A DNA stretch of 64,000 nt from Neoechinorhynchus agilis (GCA_051530055.1 CM121341.1:17670001-17734000); one strand, 5' to 3'. Positions 45,429 to 58,661 are shown, counted from the first letter of the stretch. Notes: generated by a model not told the origin, from the letters alone. Program-made: numbers and translations.

Positions 45429-45526
45429 TCCGATTACTTGCTCATGTAATCAATACTTTAAACATTAAATTTAAGTCGTTATGACAACGTATTTAAAAAT
45501 TATTTTTCCTTTAAATCGCCCGTGAA
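45429..45526. promoter_or_regulatory. Compact divergent promoter
   Basis: Only 98 bp separate the start codons of the thioredoxin-BAF gene (minus) and the polycystin-2-like gene (plus). Both core promoters must lie here or inside the genes. No TATA box is evident. Confidence 0.45.
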
Positions 45527-48070
45527 ATGCAGAACACTAAAGGAATTATTATTTACTCAATTTTGTTCTTACTTGCAGTTATAAGTATGTTGCTTTTGCG
45601 AGAATTAAATAATTTAAACATTAGTTGCACTATACTCTACAAATTCGGAGGAAGAGCAGAGTTTAGAGCAAGCAATGATCGCATTCCAAGGCGATGAAGA
45701 TGATGAAAGTGAAAAGGGATCACTCCTGGCGATACGAAACGTTCGTCAGTTATATGAGGTAACTCTAGTTCTCGGCTCATTTTTCAAAATCTATGAAATG
45801 TTTCTAAAAGTACATAACAGGCCCATTTATCGATGATATTGTGATTGGAACTGAAAGAGGAGACGGTGCTGCATTTATCGGGAAAATTCGGTTCAGGCAG
45901 AAACGTGTTCGTTGATATTAACCCAATTTCTCCTTTTTACGACTTTAGCATAGATACGGGCTGATCAATGCAGAGTTCCGACGGATCTCTTATTTCTTAC
46001 AAAACGATGCTATCCTCGATTCTCTAGTAGTCGTGAATTTAAGGAAAGTTATGGAAATTCAAAACAGCAACCGTGAGTGCCATCACAAGTGAAGAGTGCA
46101 CTTAGTCTTGTACTAAGAGATATATAATTTTGTTAAAAGCCCTTATGCCTGAGACACCCTAAATGTGTACTGGCATTCCTTATATTCATGTAGAGGAATT
46201 TCCCAAATTATATTGCACTGTCCTTCCAAACCCGTACATTATGATATTCGACTTTTCAATTTTCTTCATAATAATTGAAATTAATGACAGGCCCGTGATT
46301 TAGATTTCAATTTACAGAAGTGCCGAACGATATTGCAGAATTAGGTCATTTCGGTCGATATACGCAAGGTGGATACCAGTTCCACATAGACCCTGAGGTA
46401 CCAAAAGGTGTTCTTTTAAAGAAGTTTGAAGAACTCTACCGAAACAACTGGATCGATGACCAAACCAGAGCCATCATAATAACGCCTGCGGTCCTGTATT
46501 TCTCTAATTAGAGGCTCGTCGGTTTAGATTATGTTAAATACAACGCCAACACAAATCTGTTCACCAGAACTTCTATGCTGATTGAATTTCCGCCTTTTGG
46601 TGGCGCAAATCCATCTTTGCGGGTTAGAAATGTTAAGCTCATTTTGTACTGGAATTCGTACGACTTATTTATAATTGGATGTGAAATCGCCTTTAGTTTT
46701 ATCGTTTTCATATCAATTTACATGGAAGTCTTCGGGGTATGTCTACTTTATTGTTTCATCTTTGAAAAATTAATTTCATTTTGATTAGCAAAATAGGCTT
46801 AAATTTAAGCTAGAAAACTGGCTACATCTTTTTATTGAATTTTGTGGTTTTATTATACTACTTCTAGCAAGCTATTACCGGTACGAGGTGTACAAATTTG
46901 CCAAACGTGCTCTTAGTTTCAATAAAACGGATCATTCTCACGTAAACCTCGCTTTATCCTCGCATGTTCAGGCAATGGAAAGTCATCATACAATGATTGC
47001 ATTGGCTCTTTTGTTTGTTTGGGCTAAGGTTAGCAAAAAACACGATTCTTGGTTATCGCTTGCTTCACGACTGGCTGTTTTGTTATTTATTTATGACAGA
47101 ATTCAAACATTATCCATTCTATTCAACGCGATTTTGACGTGAAGTAATTTAATCATTCATTATTAAAGTACTTAAAAGTCTTAGAATGTGAATGAAATCT
47201 CCGAAACCAGGCACAACAGTTTCATACAAAACTCAGTTTATATTTGCAATGCGTCAATGAAAGTAAAGCCGTGAAGCAAACAATATATAACCAATTCCCA
47301 TTCGAAGTCATATACAACATTCCTGTCTGAAAATAGATATTTTCTTTCCTTACGATCGAACCGACACTTGGTTATATGATTGAGACAATTAGAAGATGCC
47401 GTAATGATCTTATTGGTTACGGCTTGATTTTTCTAAACGTGTTTGCAGCATTTTCATTTCTGGGTGTGTTTCTCTTTGGAGACAGAATTAAAGATTACAG
47501 TACTGTTGATACCACAATGTAATTTCATTTTTTTGAAGAGCGCCAAGAAATAACGGAGTAAAAATTTCAGGTTCACGCTATTCCGAATTCTGATTGGCGA
47601 TTTCGATTTCTTTAAACTTCAAAATGAACGGTCGATTATCGGACCACTGTACTTCATTTCGTTCTCATTATTCGTCTTCTTTATTCTGCTCAACATATTC
47701 TTGGCAATTGTGAACGAAACATTTCATAACTTAAGTGTTGGTTTGGAAGCAGAAGAGAAACGCGAAAGGATGGAAGAGAATATGAAGAATAAAGTACAGG
47801 AGGAGGACGCAGAGACAGAAAATCCATCAGCGTCGTTTACTTCAAGAGGTAGTCGCAAAATGAAAATTCGTCAAAATTAACATTAATTTAGTACAGTTAA
47901 CCTGAGAGAAGCAATTATGATGAAATTGAATTATGAAGATTATTTAAAAATGAAGTATATCGTAGAGAATCTGTCTAATCGAGTTTCTCTCATGGTCGAG
48001 GAAGTAAGTCCCTCTATTTTTAAACCATTGAATTTTAGCAAAATTTAAACAGATCTCATCACAAAGTTGA
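45527..48070 (+). CDS. Polycystin-2-like (TRPP) cation channel
   Basis: A multi-exon channel gene. Exon 1 starts MQNTKGIIIYSILFLLAV (first helix). Later exons give the extracellular TOP domain: 'GTERGDGAAF', 'AELGHFGRYTQGGYQF', 'NNWIDDQTRAIIITPAVLYF', as in PKD2 'SGWIDLGTRAVFVELTLYN'. Then 'MLIEFPPFGGANPSLRVRN' and 'SYDLFIIGCEIAFSF' (start of S2), S3-S5 in 46,80x-47,14x, 'NVFAAFSFLGVFLFGD', the pore region 'FTLFRILIGDFDFF' with the GD filter element, and S6 'LFVFFILLNIFLAIVNETF'. The end uses a 49-bp last intron (48,004-48,052) to finish '...MVEEISSQS' at 48,070. The C-terminal tail is short and charged, without EF-hand. It should act as a calcium-permeable channel in sensory or reproductive cilia-like membranes. 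Confidence 0.85.
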
Positions 48071-50106
48071 GCAGAAATATTAGCATATTCAAAACGTCAA
48101 AGGATTGCTATTTGGATCCCGATTGATTTTTGCGAAATAAACAACTGCCACCTAATATTCTTAATGTAGATATTTAGACACGCCGTGCAAGCTTATTTGC
48201 ATTTTCTGGTTTAACTTCTTGCCCCTTATTTTTTCTATAGGGACTCCAAGAGAAAAATTTCAAAATTTTTAAAAAGCAATGCGACACTCGGTTCTCTGTC
48301 GTGACCAATCTAATGATACAACATTGAGCGATTAGTTAGACTTTTTTCGCTCAATTGTAATTCCTTTAGATCAGTACGAAACCTCAAAGATAGAAACAAC
48401 TAGTTTTTCAATGAAGGTACTAACTAGATGATCTAAAATGAAAAACTATCAGTTATTGGCTTTGTCCGAAAACGTTATAAGCATATGCCTGTCTTTAATA
48501 ATTCCTTTTAAATGATAGGACTTTAAGATATTGAATTTAAAACGTAGATCAATGAAAACACGTGACATTGGGGAAATCCATTCTCGAGATTTATTAAATG
48601 CGACGCATTGCATGCTATAACCTCCGTAGTCATAGATCTCAACAGTATTCTACAATCGCTCAGAAATTGAAGCGATTCACATCTCATTCACAGAAAACAG
48701 CAAAATTATTGCTAGTCATAAAGAAACGCTGATTTTAGAAGCATGGAATTCTAGGTGATTGCACATATCTCAATATTTGCATTTTTCGAAGGAAATCTCG
48801 TAAAACAACCAATAAGCTTTTGGAAACGGCAATTATATAAAAGGTTTGTTCGCTCAAACTTTCATGATTGGCTAATTAAAAATAAATCGGTGTCCTATTG
48901 GAAATCAATCGTTTCTTTTAATATGGATCTTGGATTTTGATCGATATTCAGTTTTTTAACATTAAAGATAGCAATTATCGAAATCAAGGATATTACTAGC
49001 GTTGTAACGTAGATACAAAATAAAAAACGATTTAAAAACTCTTTGGGTTTTCGGTAAGGCAACTGAAACATTACCAAATTTCAACAAACAAGCATTAAGT
49101 TTGAGTTAAATTGCACAAAACGGTATTATAACAAAACAAGAGTGTCAAATTTCATAGTGTTTTGGCACATTATGAGCAGTCTAATAAAGATGTGATTTCA
49201 GACAAAAGATAATTTATTCAATAACTCTTAATTCAGGTTCGAGAAAATGCATGATTTAAACCCTATATTTCGCCATCATAGTAGAACCTCCATTTTAGAC
49301 TGGATAAAATCATTACCAGCACATTAAGCGGTAAGCGACTATTTTGCACTACGCATAATATAATTCCAGAGTTGAAGAATAATTTGCAAAGAGTTTAAAA
49401 AATTCCTTTCTTAAACAGAAATATTCTACAATGCATGAATTAAATTCGCATTCCTTTCCTAAGAACAACAAACAATTCTCGCAGGTTTTCGACCTATAAA
49501 AAGTAAAGGTGCAGAGGTATATTATGCTACGGATCGATTCGTTACGCGACTAAAGATGCTTCCTAAATTTTTCTAAATCGAGATTTTTCGAAAATATGCC
49601 AATTTTGCACTAAATACTGCAGAAATGCGTTACCGCGTTATCTTTTGCTTAAAGCGAGCGGATGGGCGACAGCATTTTGTCTCGATTGTGTGGCTATTTT
49701 TTTAGGCAATATAATAAAATCATTTACAAAAGATTAAGACCGCTGATAAATGTTGGAGAAAACGATATCAACTATAGTATGCATTAACTACGACTTCCAA
49801 AAGGAGAAATATTCTCATGATTTTACGGATCTATTCGGTTTCGTTGTTGCAGTCATCGTAGAAGCGATGATCCTCACTTAAACTCTCAATGTCTAAATTT
49901 TACGAGTTTATTAGTGTTTCCGGAGAACGCAGTGGATATTAAGGCACGTATGAGACCTTTTAGTAAAAGTTCTTTAATATAGAAACCAAATTTAGTACAG
50001 TTAATAAACAAGGACATACTGGTAGCCGGGTACCTTCCAAATCACGTTTTGTTGTAGAGAATCCATGCTTTGTCGCAAAATGGGGTAACCTAATCATATT
50101 TTTCAG
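48071..50106. other. 2 kb without a recognised gene
   Basis: AT-rich sequence between the channel gene and the next open frame; short frames near 48,755-49,077 carry no motif. Confidence 0.4.
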
Positions 50107-50328
50107 GTGTCGAGCATATTAGCTCATCCCCTAATCAGTTTGAAAGAGATATTTGTTGTTTTAAGTCTCAAATTGCTTTCTTCTACTGAAATAACCTACT
50201 TTTTGGTGTGCGAAACAGCGAATCTAGGATCGCTAGTAGCAACATTTTGCCCATACTCATCGTCTGTATTATGTATGGCATTCACATTGTATTTATGTCG
50301 CCAGAAAACGCAAAAAGAGATATCCTAA
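50107..50328 (+). CDS. Possible last exon of a multi-pass membrane protein
   Basis: The frame is preceded by a good acceptor (polypyrimidine then TTTTTCAG at about 50,106) and reads 'ILAHPLISLKEIFVVLSLKL', 'TEITYFLVCETANLGSLVAT', 'SSSVLCMAFTLYLCRQKTQK', EIS and stop. Two or three hydrophobic stretches suggest membrane helices. No upstream exon is convincing, so it may be a remnant. Function unknown. Confidence 0.3.
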   Translation: MSSILAHPLISLKEIFVVLSLKLLSSTEITYFLVCETANLGSLVATFCPYSSSVLCMAFTLYLCRQKTQKEIS

Positions 50329-50615
50329 GACGGGCAATTGTGGCATTTAACCTTTAGAGATTTATAATTTTAATAGCTAAACCTTGCACACTCTAGTGAT
50401 GGTTCATGTGAGTAGTTGCCTGTCACGTGGGACCACCAGTCATGACATTAGATCCTTAGCACATGCCAGACTATTTGATCTCCTGGCAGGCAAAAATCCG
50501 GATAATTTCGAGTGTTTAGCACGTGATAAATGTCCTTTATTGTTAGCTAATGTTTTTGAACCCGTCGTTAAGGTATTTCTCATCGCTTACAGGGAAACCG
50601 GAGCTCAAAGCAAAC

Positions 50616-52066
50616 ATGCAACTTCTGTTCAATTTGATTTTTATAACCGCTCACTGCATAAAAATCCATCATGCGGAGCTTCTGATGTCGCAAGTAATTT
50701 GTCGACATGGGGACCGAAATCCAGAAATCTATGTCCCAAACGAATATGGCGACTTTTATGGCTGGCGAAATGATTTGGGTCATTTGACGTCGATTGGGAT
50801 GAACCAAGCACATTTGGTAGGAGAATATCTTAGACGTTTGTACATAAAGACTAATTTTACGCTACCTTACTATCACCCTTTGCAAGTAAAAGTCTTTTCG
50901 ACGAATAAGGACAGGACAAAACAAACAGCTCAAGTGGCAACGTCCGCAATGTTTTCGCCGGTTCATGGAAAGTTCAAGTATAGACCATACATACGACATC
51001 TTCATGTGCCATATACAGTTTTTGATTTTGATATGGGAGTCGATTGGAACCTGAAGTGCCCTGTTTATGCTCAGTACCTTCGAAAACACAGTCGTGATTA
51101 TGAGCAGGAAGCAAATCGAACTTTTAATCAGTCAGTTAAGAGTATGTTGGATCATGTCGGAAAACAACTAAATAGGAAAGTAACACCTTCAAATTCTTAT
51201 ATGTTTGACGACCTATTTCTCATAGCGTAAGACATATCTGAACGAACAGTTGGGGCTGGGTCTTTTCAGAATCTCAGACTGACGGTTTCTCGGTAGCTTA
51301 ACTATTTCATTTAAAATTTATTGTCTTAAATCCTTGATTTTAGTAAAATCACGAACTTAAAGCGGCAACTAGAATACTAAAAGCATCACGTATATTTCCA
51401 CTGTCGTGCATTGATACCATAATTTTGGCTTAAATTAACTTATTTCACTGTAGAAATTTTATCTGAAATTATCCTTCAGTTCGTATATGTTTTACCCAAG
51501 AGCATCTTCACAACATAACTCGTCCATGGGTGAACCAGACAGTTATCGACACTGTGCAATTCGCGGCTCGGAGTTCTCTTAAGAATCTTCTCAATGATCG
51601 TCAGATGGTCAAACTAAGAATCGGAGCTGAAGTCAAATATATTTTTGACAACTTTAAGGATGCATTGGAATTGAAGGATACAAAATCTAAGTTCAATTTT
51701 TTTGCCGCCCACGACATTTCACTTTACTCAATCTTCGCTTTGTTTCGCTATGATCCTGAACCTCCAAAAATTGGATATTGCGCTTTCTTACGAATGGAGC
51801 TACACAGATTGAAAAAGAACCTTCATTATTTCAAATTCTATTATTTTAACGGAACATATGAACGTGAACCCAAAATTCGCAAATTAGAAAAGGATATAAC
51901 GAAGGATATTTGTGGCCTTCAACTTTGTCCAGTTAAAGTTTTTTTCAAGAAATTTAGCGATGTACTGAACGTCGACTATCAGCAAGAGTGCAGTTCATTA
52001 GCCAGGCGTTCACGAATTTCATTGACTGTAATTTTAACTCTTATGGTATTTTTTGTTGGACAATAA
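50616..52066 (+). CDS. Histidine acid phosphatase, membrane-anchored
   Basis: Two main exons, 50,616 to about 51,228 and about 51,480-52,066, with a roughly 250-bp intron (exact junction phase not resolved). I prefer the ATG at 50,616 because it opens a signal peptide (MQLLFNLIFITAHC). Residues just after carry the phosphohistidine motif 'VICRHGDRNP', then 'GDFYGWRNDLGHLTSIGMNQAHLV' (two halves) and 'VFSTNKDRTKQTAQ', typical of branch-2 histidine phosphatases. Exon 2 has the proton-donor motif 'FFAAHDISLYSIFALF' (HD). Cysteines pair-wise in 'DICGLQLCP' and 'QECSSLARR' match the family. A hydrophobic C-terminus 'ISLTVILTLMVFFVG' suggests a membrane or GPI anchor. It would dephosphorylate external or lysosomal monoesters. 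Confidence 0.82.
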
Positions 52067-52842
52067 AATCGTTGTACTTGATAATGAAACGTATTCATTT
52101 TTATAACCCGACGTTTGAGACAATGTAACAAGATCCAATATGCTATTTTTAGCCTCCACGCTTCACCAAATCGCTTGAAAATAACCTAAATTACCTAAAA
52201 CTCAGTAAAAAAATTAATACGTATTTTCAGAGTTTAAGCAACAATAAAATCAAAGCGTGCAAAGCATCAATTGAAAATAAATCTTCCAGTTAATTTATTG
52301 AAAGATTACACTATGATTTCTGCCACCAGGAATCATTTCAAAACTCTCTAAAGTCAGTTTCTTTTTAATTTTAAATCCCCTCAACACGACTGAAGTAACT
52401 TTTTCAAAATGCCATCAAGGAAGCTGCCGAACAAACATAACATTTGAAGAAAACGAAACTATGTTCATTCATAGAATTTATAGTGTGCGTGCTTTTATTT
52501 TTTAAATTATTTGCGATTTTTTTGTTTAATACTTTCTATCTGGAATATTATTTTTGACTGCAATCATTCGGTTTATTTCACCTACATTTAACCCGTACGA
52601 TTTTACGCTAAAATACATCATCGAAAACTACTAGAAGAACAAAACGGTGCCATCTTATAGTCTATATCTGTATGAGACTGCAAAGGGCCAACACTTTCGT
52701 TTTGTCGAGTGATATCCGTATCGAATAGAGATTGATCGCACAATGGCTATTTAGCAATACGACCGCTCAGTGTATATTTTTTTAGTCAAAACATATCGAA
52801 ACCTACATCCACTTGTGTTGGGCAAACTTTACCACTAGAAGT
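52067..52842. other. Intergenic, no gene seen
   Basis: AT-rich spacer downstream of the phosphatase; nothing recognised. Confidence 0.4.
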
Positions 52843-52896
52843 ATTGTTTAGGTCATCACCCGGTAAATAATTTTTTATTAAAGACGTTTCGAAGAC
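52843..52896 (+). repeat. Single arm of fold-back family F3
   Basis: 'TTGTTTAGGTCATCACCCGG' and the following 'taaataattttttattaaa' then 'gacgtttcga' match 26,096-26,145. The other arm is absent, so this is a solo end or a deletion product. Confidence 0.65.
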
Positions 52897-52983
52897 AAAC
52901 TGAACAGCGCTTTAAATCATATGCCCCGGTACCCAACATATCAACAAACTTTACCGTGCTTTGTGATTTTGAACTCGTTAGGC

Positions 52984-53283
52984 TTATTTCAATAAGAAGA
53001 TTTGTAACGAAGAAATGAATCGATAATGTTTTTCGCTTTTTATGAATAAATCGATGCCAGTTTTTTCTGATACTAGTACAATAGTAATCACGAGTGCAAT
53101 CACTATAATTAAAATAAAAATACGACAAGCATTCAAATTAGCTTCGAAATTACTTTTGTCCTTTGATGTAAAAGTTCCAACTCTGATCATATCCTGATTC
53201 ATAATGGGGAACGGGCATTCGTGCATATCGCGAAATTCAACGGTCTCTTTCATGGTATCCATGAAATAAACATAAAATATCAT
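52984..53283 (-). CDS. Small single-pass membrane protein
   Basis: A 99-codon frame. After 'MDTMKETVEFRDMHECPFP' comes a polar stretch, then one strong membrane helix 'CRIFILIIVIALVITIVLV' and a C-terminal 'SEKTGIDLFIKSEKHYRFIS'. No signal peptide, so type II or III topology. The downstream ATG within (MKETVEF) is an alternative start. No family is recognised and neither introns nor neighbours help. Confidence 0.45.
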   Translation of the reverse strand: MIFYVYFMDTMKETVEFRDMHECPFPIMNQDMIRVGTFTSKDKSNFEANLNACRIFILIIVIALVITIVLVSEKTGIDLFIKSEKHYRFISSLQIFLLK

Positions 53284-53882
53284 GTCTCCAGTACTTCAGC
53301 GCATTTATCGGAATTTAAATCGATACCTTCTGGGGGCGAAGAAAATAACCATAGAGTTCCATCGTATTGGATATTACATTTTCGTGTCTAGAAAATTATA
53401 TATCACATCGGAGATGCCTACAAAGGCTAATTTACGGTGTATTTTTGCATAAAATCAGCGATTATAATGCCATTCTATAGGTTAGGAATCTTCCTTAAGT
53501 TTGACTCAGAATTTTTGATGCAAGTAGTTCGGCTTGGTTCTACACTTGAGTAAATTTTTCAAAAACGATTTTTAAATCTAAAAAAGAAGAGACAGAAGTT
53601 AGTACATTAATCTAATCACCATACGAAATGGGATTTACGTGGCCTTGAGTTAACTCGAGGTGGCTGAGTTTGGAGTCCGAACTCTTCCTTTATCCTAGAC
53701 CCTAATAACTCTGTTTCGTTAATCGTAAAATTGCATGAGACCACTTATGGATATTATATATAAAGAGTGGCTATTCATTGCAATTTGCGTTGGATGGTCA
53801 ATACACAAAAAAAGATTTATTAATAAGGTAAATTCAGTCTATACTCGAAATAAAAATCGTGGTAATTTAAAAATCAATAAAA

Positions 53883-55767
53883 CTAGTCCATATCAAGATA
53901 CGTTAGATATGCACTTCTGCCGCCTTTAGTAGTTTCCGTATTCGTTCCAGATAATTCTGAATCCGGAACAGAATACGATTCGAAATATGATTCACTCTGA
54001 TCCTTGCGCTTCCCATGGATCCAAAAAACGAGGCATGCCATAAGTAGAATTGGGATCAATATCAAAAGTAGGATTAAAAGTAGCGTTTCCCACATTTTGT
54101 TAACATTTCCACCTTCCTCTGAGGATCCTTTAGTCGGCATCATTGTCTCGAAATTTGTGACAGCTTTAACGCCTTTCCCAGTATTTGCTTCATCTTTTAG
54201 TATTTGCTCAACATGGTGAGCTGTTGTCTTGGATGTGGATTTTATTTGATGAGTTGAAGATGAAGTGGGTAATCGAGGAGCATTTGTCGGATCCACTAAC
54301 TGCGTAAATTGAATTTCAGGCGGAATTTTAGTGGGGGGAAGATTGGTAGTCGTGAGTTTATCGATAGTCGTCTTTGGTGTCGTTGATTTTGGTATATAGA
54401 AATGCAAACAGCTAAAATTTTTACAAACATGAGCTGTCGCGGCATATTTTCGACCGCCTCCTATAGCGCAGATCTCGATTTCAGGTTTGGTGCAAATATC
54501 TTCGGATAAGTCCAGACGAGAAACAATGTAAAATAAATCCCCGTGCCATTGCCCCAGATGTACCAAGGAATTTGGAGAGACAACAAAATAAGCGTATTGA
54601 TCATCGCTTTGCCCACAAGGAAAATGGAGACTTACAATAAAAGTATATACGAACGTTTTGTTGTTTAAATGTCCTTCCAGTGTTATACGTGGTCTTTCGC
54701 TACATTTTAAGCTACTTGGAATGATTTTGAGAAGTGCAATAGCTCTGTTGATCTCGATGATTTCGGGTAAAGCTTATTATGCGAAATCTTCGGTGTATAA
54801 ACTCGTTACTTGTCTTTTCATATTCCGAAATGGAAATTTCTAGCAGATATTCGATGCTTTCTTCAGATGCTGGAAATGATGTAAAGAGTTTACAATCAAC
54901 CGTAAGATTCACAAACTCCGTACGTGGTGTACAAAAGTCAATGTAGCAAGTCGTTAGATCGTCGTTCAAATCTCGAACAAAAAGATCGTGCTCCTGAACA
55001 TGTCCAATAGGCGCAATAATTGGAGCAAGACGACCAATTCGAGATCCCAGATTTAATGCACCATCCGCTCTTTTAAAGTACTCATCCTTAAAATAAAATT
55101 GGATTGATCTAAGACCAGAAGAGAACAAGGCGTTGTACACTTTTAAATGATTTATAAATTATAAATATTTTTTAACTTGAATTAAGTACTCTTAAATTTT
55201 TAGAAGGCTTTATCGGCTCTTTGTAAGCTAAATCTGAAAATTACGTGTGGAAAGTTAGCACATTTTAAGAATGTCTATTATTCGGACTAAAAACGAGAAA
55301 TCTACTAAGTGCTCAAATCTATCACGGATTCCGGAATTATATTGGTAAACACAGCAAAAACTGAAATGTATATGTACCTGATCACCACAATCAAAATTGT
55401 CTACAGAACTTTCATATGTCATCATTTCCTTTCCAAATATTCGAGTTCCATTGTAAGAATCATATATCCCATCCGAAGGTGTAAGAAGCTTTTTGCACGA
55501 GGAATTACTTTTGCAAAATAAATCGCACACCTCCTCATTAAATTTAGGATACCGATTAACGTATTCATTTGGGTAAACAGTAATATTCCTTCTCACTAAT
55601 GAACATCCGCTATTATTAAAGTTATCATCGAAGAAAATCTCTCTGCCCAAATAGGATTTACTCAACAGTGTCGAAATGTGCAAGGCGATTACAACCAAAA
55701 CTAAAGAATCGATCACTTTAACAGAAGCGATCGAAATATACGAACCTGTCGGTGGCACCATTATCAT
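53883..55767 (-). CDS. Type I membrane protein, Cys-rich DPDGD-like ectodomain (paralog A)
   Basis: Three exons (about 55,767-55,290; 55,140-54,790; about 54,720-53,883). Exon 1: hydrophobic leader then 'EEVCDLFCKSNSSCKK' and 'FDCGDQVHIHFSFCCVYQ'. Exon 2: 'GRLAPIIAPIGHVQEHDLFV' then 'RDLNDDLTTCYIDFC' and 'TVDCKLFTSFPASEE', in the place where related ectodomains have HDLFxRDPDGDxVxC. Exon 3: 'LKCSERPRITLEGHL', 'FPCGQSDDQYAYFVV', 'LSEDICTKPEIEICAIGGGR', then a Thr/Pro/Lys-rich stalk, the membrane helix 'WETLLLILLLILIPILLMAC' and a 55-residue tail. It aligns throughout with the gene at 58.7-61.5 kb. The family is unassigned; DPDGDxVxC words are known from many invertebrate extracellular proteins of unclear role. 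Confidence 0.6.
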
Positions 55768-55936
55768 TCGTTTGCATTGAAAAGACGCAGTTTACTGTCG
55801 CTTGTTGCTAAGCAGCGACTTTTCATTTGTCGAATGAAATGTGCTACATTGAACATAGAAAGTCAAAGCTATCGTTCATTAACAATATTGTTTCATACCC
55901 CCAAATTTTAATTTAATTAAAGAACACCAAACACAT

Positions 55937-56407
55937 TTGATCACACTCAGATCAAATTACAAGTCAGCAGTCCTAACCAATCCCAACAAAACTAAATTTA
56001 TTTTAAAATCTAAATCAGTGCTAGGTAAACGCAAAGTCACAGAATTCTGCTCGGAATTCTTTAAGCTGGATAGCCTCCCCCATTATAATAAGATTCATAT
56101 TCTGGGGTATACTTTCAGTATTAATTTGAGTATTACGCACGACATATTTAAGCTCAAGAAACTGCTGAAGATTGTCAGAATCGTTAGCAAAACTGCATTT
56201 AGTCTATATCTTGGACTAAACGCGATCAAATCGGTCTGGAATTCCTGGGACATTTCGGGCCTTGTCTTCTTCTCTAGAGGCAGACCGCAAGAACAACGCC
56301 TGAAATTCCTCAGTACCTTTCTTGATGTCTTGCATAAGCTCCCTTATCCTTTCGGTCAATATCCCTCTTGGGCCGCGACAGAAATGCTTAAATGGATAGA
56401 TCCGTGA
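55937..56407 (+). mobile_element. Probable LINE RT thumb remnant
   Basis: The frame reads 'LTNPNKTKFILKSKSVLGKR' and later 'KIHILGYTFSINLSITHDIF', resembling the 'LNPxKTxFLLxxxS' and 'IKxLGxxFxxxLSxxxHI' words of CR1/Jockey-like thumbs. No catalytic box is present. Assignment is tentative. Confidence 0.4.
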
Positions 56408-58661
56408 GCGTCTTTATCTCTTGTGACCCATATTCTTGATTTTTCATGCTAGCGCGTGCCTTTCGGAATAAATCATTGTGTGTGCGCCAGAGAGCTTAGT
56501 GAGTTGTTATTTACAATGTTAGGTGCCGCCCTGTCCCAGTCTATATTCGGGAGAGGGAATGTTGCTTTAATCATAGAAGGAGCTGAAGGGATGTTTGAGA
56601 CTTCCTTACTCGTAGAGAAGGAATCCTTTATTATTCGAAAGTTAGAAAGTGAATTTACAAATAGATTGTGGTTGTAAGAATTCCTTTATCGCCTTAGATA
56701 GTCCGTATTCGTAGTATTTTTTAGCTTCAGGGTATATTCGAGGGTAAGCGGGGTGATTTTGTCTACAGTTGCAACATTTTTTATTAGATTTGGCTTTAAG
56801 ACAAGTTCATTTGCAATGATTTCCGACACACAAAAGGCATCTTGGACTGTTGATGCAAAATGAAGTATGATGCCCCCAGCGGGAGCACTTTTGACATAAA
56901 GGTTGTAATCATGTAACGAGTTGCGGAATTCAGTAAAGGTAACCCAGTGAGAAAACAGTCCTTTATTTTGTCCACAAAGAGCTGAGCAAAGTATTGCATA
57001 CGCAGAAGGGTTATTATTTTTAAATAAGTATTTCATGGGTGATGTTTAGATCACTTTCGATAATGGAGGTCTTCTTTTGACGGGTCTTTTGGAGAATTTA
57101 ACATGAGAAAAGTTACTTTTCGAGAAAAATCATCAAATAGAATATCTATTTTTTAAGCATAGTGCTGAATAATTTTTCCCTCAGCGCCGTTGAAGGCAAA
57201 AGTGGTATGAAATTTATTAGAAAATGTGCTTTTGATGTCGGTGATACGAGGGAGTGTAATTATTTTTAAATTTTTCTTTGGTATTCCAATGCGTTAATCT
57301 TCTCTTAGAGTGGGTCTTTTTATCTATTGGATAGGAAATTAAAACGAAGAAGGGTTAAATACAGAAGCAAGGACGAGGAGGGCCGTGAGCAGCCTCTTAC
57401 TCCCGGTGGTAGAAGGGCAAAAATATGGTTATCAAAACCAACTGTTACTCATTGAATTGTGACAGGATCGATATTACTCACCTGTTCGATAATCGGGGGT
57501 TTACCAAAAAACCCACCCTCATGAGATCTAGATTCATCATGATGACGATGACACGGGTTTGAAACATGCGTTTTTCGTGAATTGAACACTTAAGCAACAC
57601 TAAGCCAAAGTTCAAAACGACAAACAAGATCACGTCGTAAAAACTTACAAACAAATTAATGAACAATGAGTGAACGAGACTCGGCTAAGCATTCGGCTCT
57701 TAACCATTTCGCACTAAAGCAGTGCTTTGGACACGTTTCTGATACTCTATAGGGCTCTTAATTGATGCGATGAGCAAAGTTAAGGATAGACCAATAGCGA
57801 AGTACTAACTCTCGAAGGATTTAAGCATAAATTAGCGAAAAACGTTCATTTTACCTCTCACTGCATCCTGTGCTTCGTGCTTTTCAAAAACTATCTGAAT
57901 ACGCACAGTCTGTTTTCTGATTTTCTAATCAAAGGTAGACTTATCTCCTAAAAAATCAAGATGTTTTATCAACACTTCCTTACAAGGAATCTATCTTTAT
58001 CACGTGCTACCCGACTTAGTATAAATGCTAACATGTTAAACACCATGCTTATTACCTTCATAGTGAGGCTCTCTGTTTTTTCTTAACCACCTGAAATCAG
58101 GCTTCATTTTCTTTATCATTTTCGTGAAAAAATGCAGGTTATTTTGTTTAAATCTCTTTTTAATCACGAGATGCTCATATCACCGATCTATCATTATTTA
58201 CACAAAAACGTCCGTTAGCTAAATATGTTTCAAGTAATTATAATTTATTTCATCTTTCTTTTTCCGCTAACTCGAATTTCAGCTTAACATATATTCAAAA
58301 TGATATGATTTAAGCTAATGGTTTTATGAAGCAATCATATGTCAATCTCTTCAAAGCCATGAATCAAAAGTGCAGGAGAAAGATTTTAAATACAAAACAA
58401 ATGGATCAATAACGTAACAAAGTTACAATTGAAGGAAACTTTTAAGAGAGCATCAGGACGTCCAATACATCAGCTCACCTGTCGCAAATTTTAGTATAAT
58501 TTATTAATTTTGTTGTTATGTCAAATTCTCATCTATGTCAATAAAAACTTCAGATAATTTCTTAATCTTTTTGACGATTGCGGGAGTTTAATTGTTACTG
58601 TGCTTAAATAATAATAAGAACTGTATAAAGCGGGTTAGCTGGGTAATATATGCTCGCTGAG
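56408..58661. other. 2.2 kb without a recognised gene
   Basis: A 116-codon minus-strand frame (57,036-56,686: 'HDYNLYVKSAPAGGIILHFA') is protein-like and could be a LINE ORF1/gag-type relic. 57,040-58,661 shows nothing but a GC-richer patch at about 57,360-57,420. The word 'acgtcgtaaaaacttacaa' at 57,633-57,652 also occurs inside the fold-back element near 18,170. Confidence 0.35.
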
